Source: an uncultured Eubacteriales bacterium
GTDB lineage: Bacteria > Bacillota > Clostridia > Christensenellales > Aristaeellaceae
DNA length: 49,090 nucleotides
Assembly: GCA_902774025.1 (NCBI GenBank)
Contig: CACYGY010000036.1
Span: forward strand, 1-49,090
Direction of reading: 5' to 3'
The notes beneath the pieces were generated by a model. That model had not been told where the DNA came from, made no database searches, and saw only the letters and a list, made by a program, of their open reading frames with translations. Shown here piece by piece: positions 17,426 to 25,903 of the stretch. The first letter of the stretch is position 1. The number at the start of each line of letters is the position of its first letter. A program made the translations under genes and the position numbers.

Positions 17426-18637
17426 GTGTATTACGCGCTGGTGGGCATCCTGTCCCTGCTGGTTCTGGTGATCACCAATTACGATGTGTTTTTTGTCAGG
17501 AAAAAGGACGGAGCGGGTGCAGTGCAGAAATACTATCTGAGGTTTCTGCTCTCCGTCAGCCTGTACTACGTCACCGACATTCTGTGGGGCGCCTTCGAGG
17601 CTTTTTCCCTCACCCTGCCCCTCTTTATCGTCACGGAGGTCTACTTCGTCTCCATGGCCCTGGGCGTTCTGGCATGGACGCAGTATGTCGTGGCCTACCT
17701 GCAGGAGCGGAACCGGTTCCGGAAGAATCTTTCCATGATCGGACTCCTCTTCTTTGCGGGAGTGAGCCTGCTTGCCTTCCTGAATCTTTTCCTCCCCGTC
17801 ATTTTCCGCTTTGACCATGAGGGCGTGTATCACGCGTACCCGGCAAGGGACATCATTCTCCTGATTCAGGTTCTGCTCCTTCTGTGGACATCCGCCTACA
17901 CGCTGCATGTTTCCACAGGCACGCAGGGAGCGCGGAAAAACAGGCATTTCGCCATTGCCGTCTTCGGCCTGGTCATGCTGGTCTTCATTGCCGTACAGTT
18001 CTTCCAGCCCTATCTGCCTCTGTACGGGATCGGGTATCTCCTGGGCTGCTGTCTCCTGCGGGCCTTCGTGGTGGAGAACGAAAAGGAGGAATACCGGCAG
18101 AACCTGGAGACTGCCCTGGAAAGGGAGAAGAAGGAACTGGAGGAGCTCAGCACCGCCTGGAAACTGGCCTATACCGACGCCATGACGGGTGCCGGGAGCC
18201 GGCTGGCCTTCGCGGAGGCCGAGGACCATCTGGAACGGGCGATTTCCGAGGGCACTGTGGGGCATCTCGCGGTGGTGGTGTTTGACGTCAACGGCCTGAA
18301 ACAGATCAACGACAGGGAAGGCCATGAGGCGGGGGACCGGTATATTATCAGCGCCTTCAGCCTGATCACCGACATCTTCCGGCACAGCCCCGTGTTCCGG
18401 GTGGGCGGGGATGAGTTCGCCGCGATTCTCCGGGAGGGGGATTATGAACAGCGCCGGGAACTGCTGGAGCTTTTCAACCGGCGTGTGGATGAGAACCGTG
18501 CCTCGAAGGGCGTGATGGTGGCCGCGGGCTGCTCGGAATACCGCCCCGGTGAGGACGGCAGCTTCAGGCACATCTTCGCCCGGGCGGACGATCTCATGTA
18601 CAGCCGGAAGAAGGAAATGAAACAGAGGAAGGACTGA
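17426..18637 (+). CDS. Membrane diguanylate cyclase (7TM-GGDEF)
   Basis: A 403-residue protein starting at GTG after AAAGGTG (spacing 8). Residues 1-215 contain about seven hydrophobic helices, a short coiled linker follows (residues 215-245), and the C-terminal domain is GGDEF with FRVGGDEFAAI and upstream VFDVNGLKQINDREGHEAGD. The inhibitory RxxD site is absent (FRHS at that position). It is expected to make c-di-GMP in response to an unknown membrane or extracellular cue. It probably shares a transcript with the large GGDEF-EAL gene upstream, and converges on a second membrane GGDEF gene. Confidence 0.9.
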   Translation: MYYALVGILSLLVLVITNYDVFFVRKKDGAGAVQKYYLRFLLSVSLYYVTDILWGAFEAFSLTLPLFIVTEVYFVSMALGVLAWTQYVVAYLQERNRFRKNLSMIGLLFFAGVSLLAFLNLFLPVIFRFDHEGVYHAYPARDIILLIQVLLLLWTSAYTLHVSTGTQGARKNRHFAIAVFGLVMLVFIAVQFFQPYLPLYGIGYLLGCCLLRAFVVENEKEEYRQNLETALEREKKELEELSTAWKLAYTDAMTGAGSRLAFAEAEDHLERAISEGTVGHLAVVVFDVNGLKQINDREGHEAGDRYIISAFSLITDIFRHSPVFRVGGDEFAAILREGDYEQRRELLELFNRRVDENRASKGVMVAAGCSEYRPGEDGSFRHIFARADDLMYSRKKEMKQRKD

Positions 18638-18665
18638 ACCTCCGGTAGTGAAAGGACAGAAACAG

Positions 18666-18696
18666 GGCCCCGGTTCACAGCGGAACCGGGGCCTTT
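18666..18696. terminator. Hairpin between convergent GGDEF genes
   Basis: A perfect 11-bp GC-rich stem (18666-18676 with 18683-18693, six-base loop) is followed by TTT on the plus strand. It sits in the 68-base gap between convergent genes and could stop both transcripts. Confidence 0.7.
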
Positions 18697-18705
18697 CATG
18701 CGGAA

Positions 18706-19878
18706 TCAGGCGGGGCGGGAGGACAGTCCCTCACGCTTGATGCGTTCCTTGTCCAGGTAGAGCTTTTCGTCGGCACGGCGGATGCAGTTCTGAAGACTGT
18801 CCGGCGCATCCCGGAGGGCGTCATACCCGATGCCGATGGAGATCGTGTAGGGCGTGCCCTCCTCTCTGCACTGCTCCGCGAGCCTTTCCCGGATTTCTCC
18901 GGCCATTTTCTCGATTTCCTCCGGATGGTTCGGGTGGGCGATGATGATGAACTCATCCCCGCCGTAGCGTCCCAGGAACACCGGGATACTGTGACTGTTG
19001 ACCACCCTTCTCAGGGACTCCGCCACCACCATCAGGGCCCTGTCTCCCTCGGCGTGCCCGTAGGTGTCGTTGATCATCTTGAAGTCGTTCACATCCATCA
19101 TGATGACAAAACGCATCGTGTCATCCCTGTGGCCTCCCTCCTGGGCAATGAACCGCAGCATCTGCCCGCGGTTGTTCAGGCGGGTCAGGGGATCCAGGGA
19201 AATCTGGTCCACCATGGACTTGATGTAGAAGACCAGCATGATGACGGCGCAGCAGAAACAGAATACCGGCATGTCCGGCATGGACAGCATCTGCACCAGA
19301 CCGCCGAACACCACCATGAGGGGCAGGAGTCCCACCATCAGGTGCTTCCTCCGCTCCATCCGGTTCTTTTCCCGGATGGCCTTCACGGTGGTATAGACAA
19401 TGATGGAGGCCAGGTACAGATACCCGATCCCGTTGAGGAAGATGTTGTACAGGAGCTGAGGCCCGTAGTCCTCCCCCACGAGGATCTCGGGGGCGGTCAG
19501 GTAAACAATGACCATGACCAGGGCGGAGAGGCAGAAGGGCAGGAGGAGGAGGAAGCGGAGGAGCGGCTTATCCCGGTTCCGGATCCGCTCCACGCTCATG
19601 AAGAACCGGATCCAGGTGTAGATGATGGCGGACATGCCCAGGTAGATGGCCAGATCGATGGCCATGTTGCTGAAACGGGTATTGGGCAGCGTACCCTGCT
19701 GGATGAGTCCCCAAAGGGCGTCCAGGAAAAAGTAGACCATAAAGGCGATCAGGGCATGGTCGAACTTGACCTGTTTCTCCTGCCTGTCCATGGAAAGGCG
19801 GTCGTAGACCACCATGATGCCGAAGATGATCAGGCAGACGATGTTCGCCTCCACATAGTAAAAATAAGCCCCAGCCAT
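18706..19878 (-). CDS. Membrane diguanylate cyclase (7TM-GGDEF)
   Basis: A 390-residue protein. About seven membrane helices occupy residues 1-225; the GGDEF domain follows (LTRLNNRGQM, DVNDFKMINDTYGHAEGD, GRYGGDEFIII). The signature is intact, so synthesis of c-di-GMP is likely; no RxxD inhibitory site lies five residues before it. The ATG follows AAAGGATC with spacing of about 9. Its sensor part is arranged like that of the convergent GGDEF gene but the sequence is clearly different, so the two probably read different signals. It is transcribed alone. Confidence 0.9.
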   Translation of the reverse strand: MAGAYFYYVEANIVCLIIFGIMVVYDRLSMDRQEKQVKFDHALIAFMVYFFLDALWGLIQQGTLPNTRFSNMAIDLAIYLGMSAIIYTWIRFFMSVERIRNRDKPLLRFLLLLPFCLSALVMVIVYLTAPEILVGEDYGPQLLYNIFLNGIGYLYLASIIVYTTVKAIREKNRMERRKHLMVGLLPLMVVFGGLVQMLSMPDMPVFCFCCAVIMLVFYIKSMVDQISLDPLTRLNNRGQMLRFIAQEGGHRDDTMRFVIMMDVNDFKMINDTYGHAEGDRALMVVAESLRRVVNSHSIPVFLGRYGGDEFIIIAHPNHPEEIEKMAGEIRERLAEQCREEGTPYTISIGIGYDALRDAPDSLQNCIRRADEKLYLDKERIKREGLSSRPA

Positions 19879-20046
19879 CGTTTCTATGATCCTTTCACAC
19901 TTTTCCCTATCATTCTATATCCATTGAATTGTGTGCGTCAAGCATTTTTCCTTCCTGCACCTTTCCAATCCGGAAACCTTCAGACTGGCTCCGCCGCCCG
20001 GGCTGTGGTATCATGAGAGGTGAATGAAGGGGAGGAGGACGAATCC

Positions 20047-21291
20047 ATGGAAACGATCAGAATGCCCGGCAGCCTGGGAACGCTGTACGGAGTGCTTCAG
20101 ATGCCCGCATCCCGGGGCCCTGTGCCTCTGGTGATCCTTTCTCACGGCTTCGGGGGGAATTTCAGGGGTTCCATGGACTGGGCGGACTGTTTCACGGGCC
20201 TCGGTTTTGCCACCTTTGCCTTTGATTTCTGCGGGGGCGGGCCCGAATCCATGAGCGGCGGCAGCATGCTGGACATGACCGTGGAGACGGAGGCAGAGGA
20301 CCTTGGCAGGGTGATGGATCACTTTCAGAGGGATAAGCGGTTCTCCGGGATGGTGCTCTTCGGCCAGAGTCAGGGGGGCTTTATCTCCGCCATGACCGCG
20401 GTCCGCAGACCCCGGGAGGTCAGTGGCCTGATCCTGGAGTTCCCGGCGATCGTTCTGCAGGATGACGCCAGGGCCAGAGCCCTTGAGGACGGAAGCTTTC
20501 CCGCCGTCAGCGAAGTCCTGGGGCACACCATCAGCCGGAAATTCAATGAGACCGCGGTGGCCTTTGACCTGTATGACCTGATCGGAGCCTATGAGGGCCC
20601 TGTCCTGATTCTCCACGGGGACAGGGACGAGATTGTTCCCCTGCGTTATTCCCAGCGCGCCGCGGAGGTGTTCCCCCATGCGGAGCTGGTGGTGATGCCG
20701 GGACAGGGCCACGGGTTTACGGGCGAGGCGAAGCGGGAGGCCATGGAAAAGGAAGGGGCCTTCCTCCGCAGGGTGTTCACGACCGGGGACAGGGAAGGGA
20801 GCAGACCCATGAAGAAGGAGAAACAGAAAATGAGCCGGGTCCGGAAACTGGAAAAGCAGGTATGGAAAGTCATGAAGAAGACGAAGAAAAAGGACTGGCA
20901 GGACCGGACCGCCCATCTCCACTGCGTGGCCATGACCGGGGCCATGCTGGCCATGAAGCGGGGAGAGAATCCGGAGATCGCCGCCATGGCGGGCCTTCTC
21001 CATGATCTGTACGCCTACAGGGAGGACAGCTATAAGGATCATGCCCGCAGGGGAGCGGATTATGCCCGCAAAATCCTGGAGAAGCTGAAGATCACCAGCG
21101 ATGAGGAAACGGAAGTGATCTGCAGGGCGATCCGGAACCATGACCTGAAGGATGCGGTGGGCACGCCCATGGAGGAGATTCTCAAGGACGCCGACGTGAT
21201 GCATCACTGCCTGGCGGATCCTGCGGAGAAAGCGGGTTCTCACGAACAGGCACGGTTCGATCAGCTTCGCAGGGAACTGGGACTGCGGTAA
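20047..21291 (+). CDS. Alpha/beta hydrolase fused to HD-domain protein
   Basis: About 414 residues. The N-terminal half (1-250) is a serine hydrolase: ILSHGFGGN oxyanion region, nucleophile elbow GQSQGG (Ser about 108), acid in LHGDRDEIV, and His about 222 in GQGHGF, as in cinnamoyl-esterase/acyl-hydrolase relatives. After a very basic linker (residues 255-285, rich in Lys) comes an HD-type domain with His about 292, the LLHDLYAY His-Asp pair (about 319-320), RNHDLKDA and a later KDADVMHH Asp, the spacing of metal-dependent phosphohydrolases. The start at 20047 has GGAGGAGG eight bases upstream. No stop codon or frameshift separates the halves, although an internal ATG after AAGGGAG at the linker could let the HD part be made separately. 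Confidence 0.8.
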   Translation: METIRMPGSLGTLYGVLQMPASRGPVPLVILSHGFGGNFRGSMDWADCFTGLGFATFAFDFCGGGPESMSGGSMLDMTVETEAEDLGRVMDHFQRDKRFSGMVLFGQSQGGFISAMTAVRRPREVSGLILEFPAIVLQDDARARALEDGSFPAVSEVLGHTISRKFNETAVAFDLYDLIGAYEGPVLILHGDRDEIVPLRYSQRAAEVFPHAELVVMPGQGHGFTGEAKREAMEKEGAFLRRVFTTGDREGSRPMKKEKQKMSRVRKLEKQVWKVMKKTKKKDWQDRTAHLHCVAMTGAMLAMKRGENPEIAAMAGLLHDLYAYREDSYKDHARRGADYARKILEKLKITSDEETEVICRAIRNHDLKDAVGTPMEEILKDADVMHHCLADPAEKAGSHEQARFDQLRRELGLR

Positions 21292-21556
21292 GGGACGGAC
21301 GGCGGGGGAAACCCGCCCTCTGCCGGAAAGGGGTGCATTGACCGGCCGGGGCAGGACATGCGGCCATTCTGTCCGGGGAAAATCTGCTTCCGGTCCCGGA
21401 TGCGGAGGGCGCGAGTGAAGCGATCCGTCATTCTCTGATATCCGCGGGAAAAGGCATGGAAGTCCTCCGTGTTCCCGGCGCGAAAACGGACGCGGCCTGC
21501 GGCTCATGCACCCGTTGCGTCTCACGGAGAAAAGGAACGAGGAGGGAATCAGCACC

Positions 21557-22288
21557 ATGAAGGAAGAAAAAGAGATGAGCATGGAAGAATACGGAGTGGA
21601 GGTTGTCCGGAAGGATGAACACACATGGATCCTGGAGAACCAGGGCGTCCGGCTGTTCCTGCTGGAGGGAAGGGAAAAGGCCCTGCTCATCGACGCCGGC
21701 ATGCGTCTGCGTCATGCCAGGGACGTGGCTGCCCGGCTGACGGACCTGCCCCTGGAACTGCTGAACACCCACGCGGACATGGATCATATCGGCAGCAATC
21801 CGCAGTTTGAGTCTTTCTACATGCATCCCGCGGAGGAGAGCGCGTACCGGGAGCATGGAACGGGCGGCCGGATTCTGCCGGTCACGGACGGCGATGTCCT
21901 GGAACTGGGAGACAGGCTTCTGGAGATCATCCATCTGCCGGGGCATACACCGGGGAGCATCGGGGTTCTGGACAGGAAGGCCCGGGTCCTCATCAGCGGG
22001 GATCCCATTCAGGAGCACGGCAGGATTTTCATGTTCGGGGAACACCGGAACATGCGGGACTACATCACGAGCATGGAAAGACTGGAAACCATGAAGGACC
22101 GGTTTGACAAGATCTGGCCTTCCCACGGGGATCTTCCCGTGAATCCGGAACGGATCGGGCAGCTGATCCGGGGCGCCCGGGAGGTGATGGATGGACGGAT
22201 CCCGGGAAAGAGCGTGGACCTGTTCGGAAAGCAGGTTACCGCCTTTGATCTGGGATTCTGCACCCTTCTGTGCGATCCGGTCACCTGA
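21557..22288 (+). CDS. MBL-fold metallo-hydrolase
   Basis: A 243-residue protein with the metallo-beta-lactamase fold. LLIDAGM opens the sandwich, THADMDHIGS (71-80) is the metal motif in its HxDxDH variant (Asp instead of the second His), GHTPGS carries His 130, ISGDP carries Asp 149, and SHGD carries His 190. This variant is common in a large subgroup of hydrolases of unknown substrate. The ATG at 21557 has AGGAGG 11 bases upstream. A 189-bp copy of its 3' end reappears 3.4 kb downstream at 25519-25707, evidence of a past duplication or loss of a neighbouring paralogue. Confidence 0.85.
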   Translation: MKEEKEMSMEEYGVEVVRKDEHTWILENQGVRLFLLEGREKALLIDAGMRLRHARDVAARLTDLPLELLNTHADMDHIGSNPQFESFYMHPAEESAYREHGTGGRILPVTDGDVLELGDRLLEIIHLPGHTPGSIGVLDRKARVLISGDPIQEHGRIFMFGEHRNMRDYITSMERLETMKDRFDKIWPSHGDLPVNPERIGQLIRGAREVMDGRIPGKSVDLFGKQVTAFDLGFCTLLCDPVT

Positions 22289-22731
22289 GGACAGGCATGA
22301 TCTGAAAGGAAGATGAATCCGCCGCGTGAGACGGGGACTGCTGTGCAGGGCGGCAGAGGATCACCTTCCGTTTCCTGTATGCTGCGGGCAGGCGGACAGG
22401 AAACGGGATGGGTCATGCCGAAGCTGTGCGGGGCGAAGTCGGTGACGTCCCTGCAGGATGCGCCTTTTTGTGTCATCCGGGACAGGACAGGAATCCAATC
22501 AGAAAGATTCGATCCATATCATACACTCTGAGCAAACCCTGGGCGGGGCGAAACCAACAAGCGGAGATGATTTGCTGAGGCACGCTGTTGATGGGGTCAA
22601 AAACGAGCAGGGTGGTGAGATGTCGTGACAAACGATGTGGTGCAACACTTGCGAAAAATAAAACCAGGCTGCATTGAAGCAGGGCGCGGAAAGGAAAGGA
22701 GTGCCGGGCTGCTGTCCGGCGATTTTGAAAA
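22289..22731. other. Gap upstream of the S41 peptidase, one hairpin
   Basis: There is no supportable gene in 443 bases. A perfect 11-bp inverted repeat (22368-22378 with 22396-22406, 17-base loop) lies 80 bases after the MBL stop and may be its transcript end, though no T run follows. Near the right edge a small stem (22703-22707 with 22716-22720) separates an AAGGAG from the peptidase ATG. Confidence 0.35.
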
Positions 22732-24477
22732 ATGATAAGAAAACTGGCCGCATGGATGCTTGCCATCACAATGATTTGCTGCTGTAACACGGTTTCATTC
22801 GCCGGGGCGGAGAACACGGCGGAAAAAGCACAGCACAAAATAGAGCCCAAAACACTGACAATATATATCAGCGCGATAGAGGCTCACTTTGACATGGATT
22901 TCTATTTCATGGATGACGTGACAGACCTGCCGTGGATCGACATAGGAAGCGCCAGCGGGCTGATCATGGGCCTGGCAGGCCTATGGCGCAGCGATGAAGG
23001 GTTTGATCTGCAATGCACAGAGGAGGGTGAAACCATTACGCTGACCCGGGAAAACGGATTCTATATGACGTTCGATTTTGCGCAGAACACAATTTCCTGC
23101 ATTGACTACGATATGTTCCTGCATGATTCCACGGATTCTTCCGTTCTGGATATGCTGTCCATGAAGGGATATAACGCATCCGGGGAAGCACAGCTGTTCC
23201 AGAGGAATCAGAACACCACCTTCGACCGCCTGGGAAGGGCTGTGGAGTTTGATCTTTCAGACTATTCCATCGAAATGGTTTTTCAGGATGAGCGCGGTTA
23301 TATTCCGCTGCAGACCCTGGGCGACCTGATCCTGACACCCGCCTTCGGATTAAACACCTTTTATAACGGGAAGGCCGTGTTCATTGCCAATGCCAGCCTG
23401 TTCGGAAACGAGACGGAAGGATATACGCCGCTGGGAGAATACTATTATTCCGCGGAACCCTGCGAACGCAGCGAAGCGCTGGCTGAGTTCGGATACAACG
23501 AGTTGTGTCTGGCGCTGGACTGCCTGTACGGACTGAAGGAAATTCACGAGATCGACTCCTTCAACAGCCTGTTCTGGCAGCTTGGGTCACAGCGGCCCCT
23601 GAAAGACAGGAACGCCTCGGTGGCGGACAACGCCCTGTCCTTCTTTATCAACTGCTACCTGGACGACCTGCATTCCGGATTCAGCGGTCGCTCCTGGATG
23701 AACACGGAGAAGACCGTGCCGGCATATACCGGGACGATGTACAACAAATATCTCCTGCATCTTCAGGAATACAGCGATATGCGGAGCCGGATTCTGGGAG
23801 AGGTTCCCTTCTATACCGAAGTCGGGAATACTGCCTATATCACTTTTGACGATTTCGACTTTACAACGGATGGCGAAGCATACTATGACGGTCTGAAGAA
23901 CGGAACCATTCCCGGTGATACGATCGGGGAGATCATCAAGGCTCACGCGGCAATCTGCCGGGAGGGAAGCCCGATTGAGAACGTCGTGATCGACCTGAGC
24001 AACAACGGCGGCGGATTCGTGGATGCGGGGGTGTTCCTGCTGGGCTGGGTGCTGGGAGATGCACCTTTCTGCGTGAAGGATACATTCACCGGGGCGCTTT
24101 CAACGGCAACGTACCGGGCAGATACCAATCTGGACCGCATCTTTGACGAAAAGGACGTGCTGACAGATAAAAAAATATTCTGCCTGGTTTCTCCCGTGAG
24201 CTTCTCCTGCGGAAATCTTGTACCCGCTGTATTCAAATATTCCCAGCAGGTGACCCTGCTGGGACGGACATCGGGGGGAGGCAGCTGTACGACCCTGCCC
24301 ATGTCTACCGCATGGGGCGCCATGTTCCAGATTTCCAGCCAGAGTCGGATGTCCTTTTTCAAAAACGGTTCTTTCTACGATATCGACCAGGGCGTGGACC
24401 CGGACATCTATCTGACGAACATAGAAAGCTACTATGACCGGGAAAAACTGACCGAGTATATCAATAATCTGTTTTAA
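22732..24477 (+). CDS. Secreted S41-family (C-terminal processing) peptidase
   Basis: A 581-residue protein with an N-terminal signal peptide. The C-terminal half carries S41 marks: VIDLSNNGGG (the conserved DLRxNxGG strand-turn), LVSPVSFSCGNLV with the likely catalytic Ser, and LLGRTSGGGSC. The catalytic Lys usually four residues after this region cannot be placed with confidence. The long N-terminal half is not recognised and no clear PDZ domain is seen. Such enzymes cleave exported proteins or peptides outside the membrane. The ATG is only preceded by a weak site; an AAGGAG lies about 30 bases upstream, beyond a small hairpin. The gene is less GC-rich than those before it, which suggests a separate history. 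Confidence 0.8.
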   Translation: MIRKLAAWMLAITMICCCNTVSFAGAENTAEKAQHKIEPKTLTIYISAIEAHFDMDFYFMDDVTDLPWIDIGSASGLIMGLAGLWRSDEGFDLQCTEEGETITLTRENGFYMTFDFAQNTISCIDYDMFLHDSTDSSVLDMLSMKGYNASGEAQLFQRNQNTTFDRLGRAVEFDLSDYSIEMVFQDERGYIPLQTLGDLILTPAFGLNTFYNGKAVFIANASLFGNETEGYTPLGEYYYSAEPCERSEALAEFGYNELCLALDCLYGLKEIHEIDSFNSLFWQLGSQRPLKDRNASVADNALSFFINCYLDDLHSGFSGRSWMNTEKTVPAYTGTMYNKYLLHLQEYSDMRSRILGEVPFYTEVGNTAYITFDDFDFTTDGEAYYDGLKNGTIPGDTIGEIIKAHAAICREGSPIENVVIDLSNNGGGFVDAGVFLLGWVLGDAPFCVKDTFTGALSTATYRADTNLDRIFDEKDVLTDKKIFCLVSPVSFSCGNLVPAVFKYSQQVTLLGRTSGGGSCTTLPMSTAWGAMFQISSQSRMSFFKNGSFYDIDQGVDPDIYLTNIESYYDREKLTEYINNLF

Positions 24478-24501
24478 ACTTCCAGCCCTGTATGTCGCAT
24501 A

Positions 24502-24638
24502 ATGGTCATGTGAACACATGACGATCTGTGACGCTGATGCGCAGAAAACGAAAGAAATACCGAAAGTCATGGAAATTCCCTTATTCAGGTGCCCTGCTCC
24601 TGATTCACATGACCATTGCTGTGTTCATGTGAATCAGG
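24502..24638. repeat. Cluster of inverted repeats built on TTCACATGA
   Basis: Three overlapping inverted arrangements lie just after the S41 stop: 24505-24512 with 24515-24522 (8 bp), 24502-24514 with 24604-24616 (13 bp, perfect) and 24599-24612 with 24625-24638 (14 bp, perfect). All use the same TCATGTGAA/TTCACATGA core. The DNA could fold in alternative ways. It may be a terminator, a protein-binding site or part of a small mobile element. Confidence 0.6.
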
Positions 24639-25054
24639 GGAGGTGACTGATTCATGCCACGAGCATTGACGGGTGGGGCAGAATCAGATGAAACGCAGGC
24701 CCCCCAAACGGGTCGATCCATGTATATCAGCGTACTGAAAATGTGATGCGGAAACCAAACGCATGGTTGAGGCGGGTAAGGATATCCCTGTCGGTAAAAC
24801 ACTCCCCGGTGTCCCAGGCGGAACAATTCTTCCTGCCCGCCCCGGGAAGAAACATGAAGTGGAATCTCCCTGTGACATGTCAGCCTCATTATCTCAGGCA
24901 GAGCCTGAGAACGCTGGTTCTCCTCCGCCACACGTATCAGATATCGTGGAAAGGATATTCCGGACGCTGTCGCACGCAAAACATGTATTGTTCCAGGATT
25001 GGTTTTTTGTGATCAAAGCCGCAGGAACCTGACAATCAGATGCATACCAATGGG
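24639..25054. other. Non-coding or decayed DNA
   Basis: Several short frames overlap here on both strands, but none has a ribosome binding site plus a recognisable protein. The composition is mixed, and the segment lies between the repeat cluster and a decayed reading frame. Confidence 0.3.
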
Positions 25055-25432
25055 TCAATGTCTCGGCTCTTTTGTACTTTCGGTCGATAAAACAGTTGTA
25101 CCCCTGAGATCAAATCCAAATTGGTCATACACGGAAGAATATGATTCTTGTTTTGTGCAGTATGGCTGCCAGTCAGGATGTACGATCTTCTTAATGATTT
25201 CCACTGCATTCTCATACACAGCAGATGCTTTTGACTTTGTGGCCTCCAATGCAGTGTTGTCAACAGAGACTGGTTTCCTCGTACACAACATTGCCATGCT
25301 AAAAGGGGCATACAGCTTTTCAGAAAGATGGTACCAGTCCGGATGAACCTCATATTTCCGGAAGCATTTCTCACTGGCATCAGAAACTGCCCTTTTACCG
25401 TCGACAAATGAAGTTTGTGTTTCTTTGGCCGC
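25055..25432 (-). pseudogene. Unrecognised decayed coding fragment
   Basis: A leftward frame open for about 125 codons from just after tandem TAG stops to a TGA. It has no start codon with a ribosome site near its upstream end, but the protein-like composition is good (Trp, Tyr, charged residues evenly spread; a HPDW motif occurs twice, as YEVHPDWYH and KIVHPDWQP). I do not recognise the family. It abuts the insertion-element-like repeat at 25449 and is probably the remains of a gene cut by that element or part of the element itself. Confidence 0.3.
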
Positions 25433-25448
25433 CTACTATGACTGGTTG

Positions 25449-25490
25449 TGTCTGGGAATTATGTCCGGGAGTGTCCCGGAATTGCGTCTT
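25449..25490 (+). repeat. Insertion-element-like end, copy 1
   Basis: This 42-base sequence matches the reverse complement of 49020-49061 at 36 of 42 positions by hand count; weaker similarity continues to the left for about 15 bases. Both copies border truncated genes (MBL fragment here, vsr there), as expected for the outer end of a transposable element. Repeated short units near the ends recall IS21-type elements, which is inference. Confidence 0.6.
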
Positions 25491-25518
25491 TGCTGTCTGT
25501 TTCAGACAGTTATCTGTA

Positions 25519-25707
25519 CGGTTTGACGAGATATGTTGTTGCCACGGGAATCTTCCAGTGAATCCGGACAGGATCGGGCAGCTGATCCGGGGCTCCGGGG
25601 ATGTGATGCAGGGACGGATCCGGAGAAAGAGCGAGGACCTGTTCGGGAGGCAGTTTACTGCCTTCGATCTGGGATTCTGCACCCTTCTGTGCGATCCGGG
25701 CACCTGA
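25519..25707 (+). pseudogene. 3' fragment of a second MBL-fold hydrolase gene
   Basis: These 63 codons including the stop align without gaps to the end of the intact MBL gene (22100-22288). About 46 of 62 residues are identical, including the closing AFDLGFCTLLCDP. The upstream two thirds, with all metal motifs except one His (CHGN here, SHGD there), are missing, so it cannot be active. Divergence of about a quarter of residues indicates an old paralogue rather than a fresh copy. Confidence 0.8.
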
Positions 25708-25903
25708 GAGCCTTATGCCGTGAGATCGGAATTCTGTCTGTTTCTGCCCCTTCGGCAATCGTCTCCCTCTTCCAAAGCGCAGAGTGAACCGGAAACAGCC
25801 GTGCACTCTGAAGAGAGGGGATTTCTTTGCGTTTCCGGATTTTCCCCCTATAAGACAGGGAATGGATGATCCAAAATGGGAAGCGGTCTGCAGCCACTTC
25901 CCG

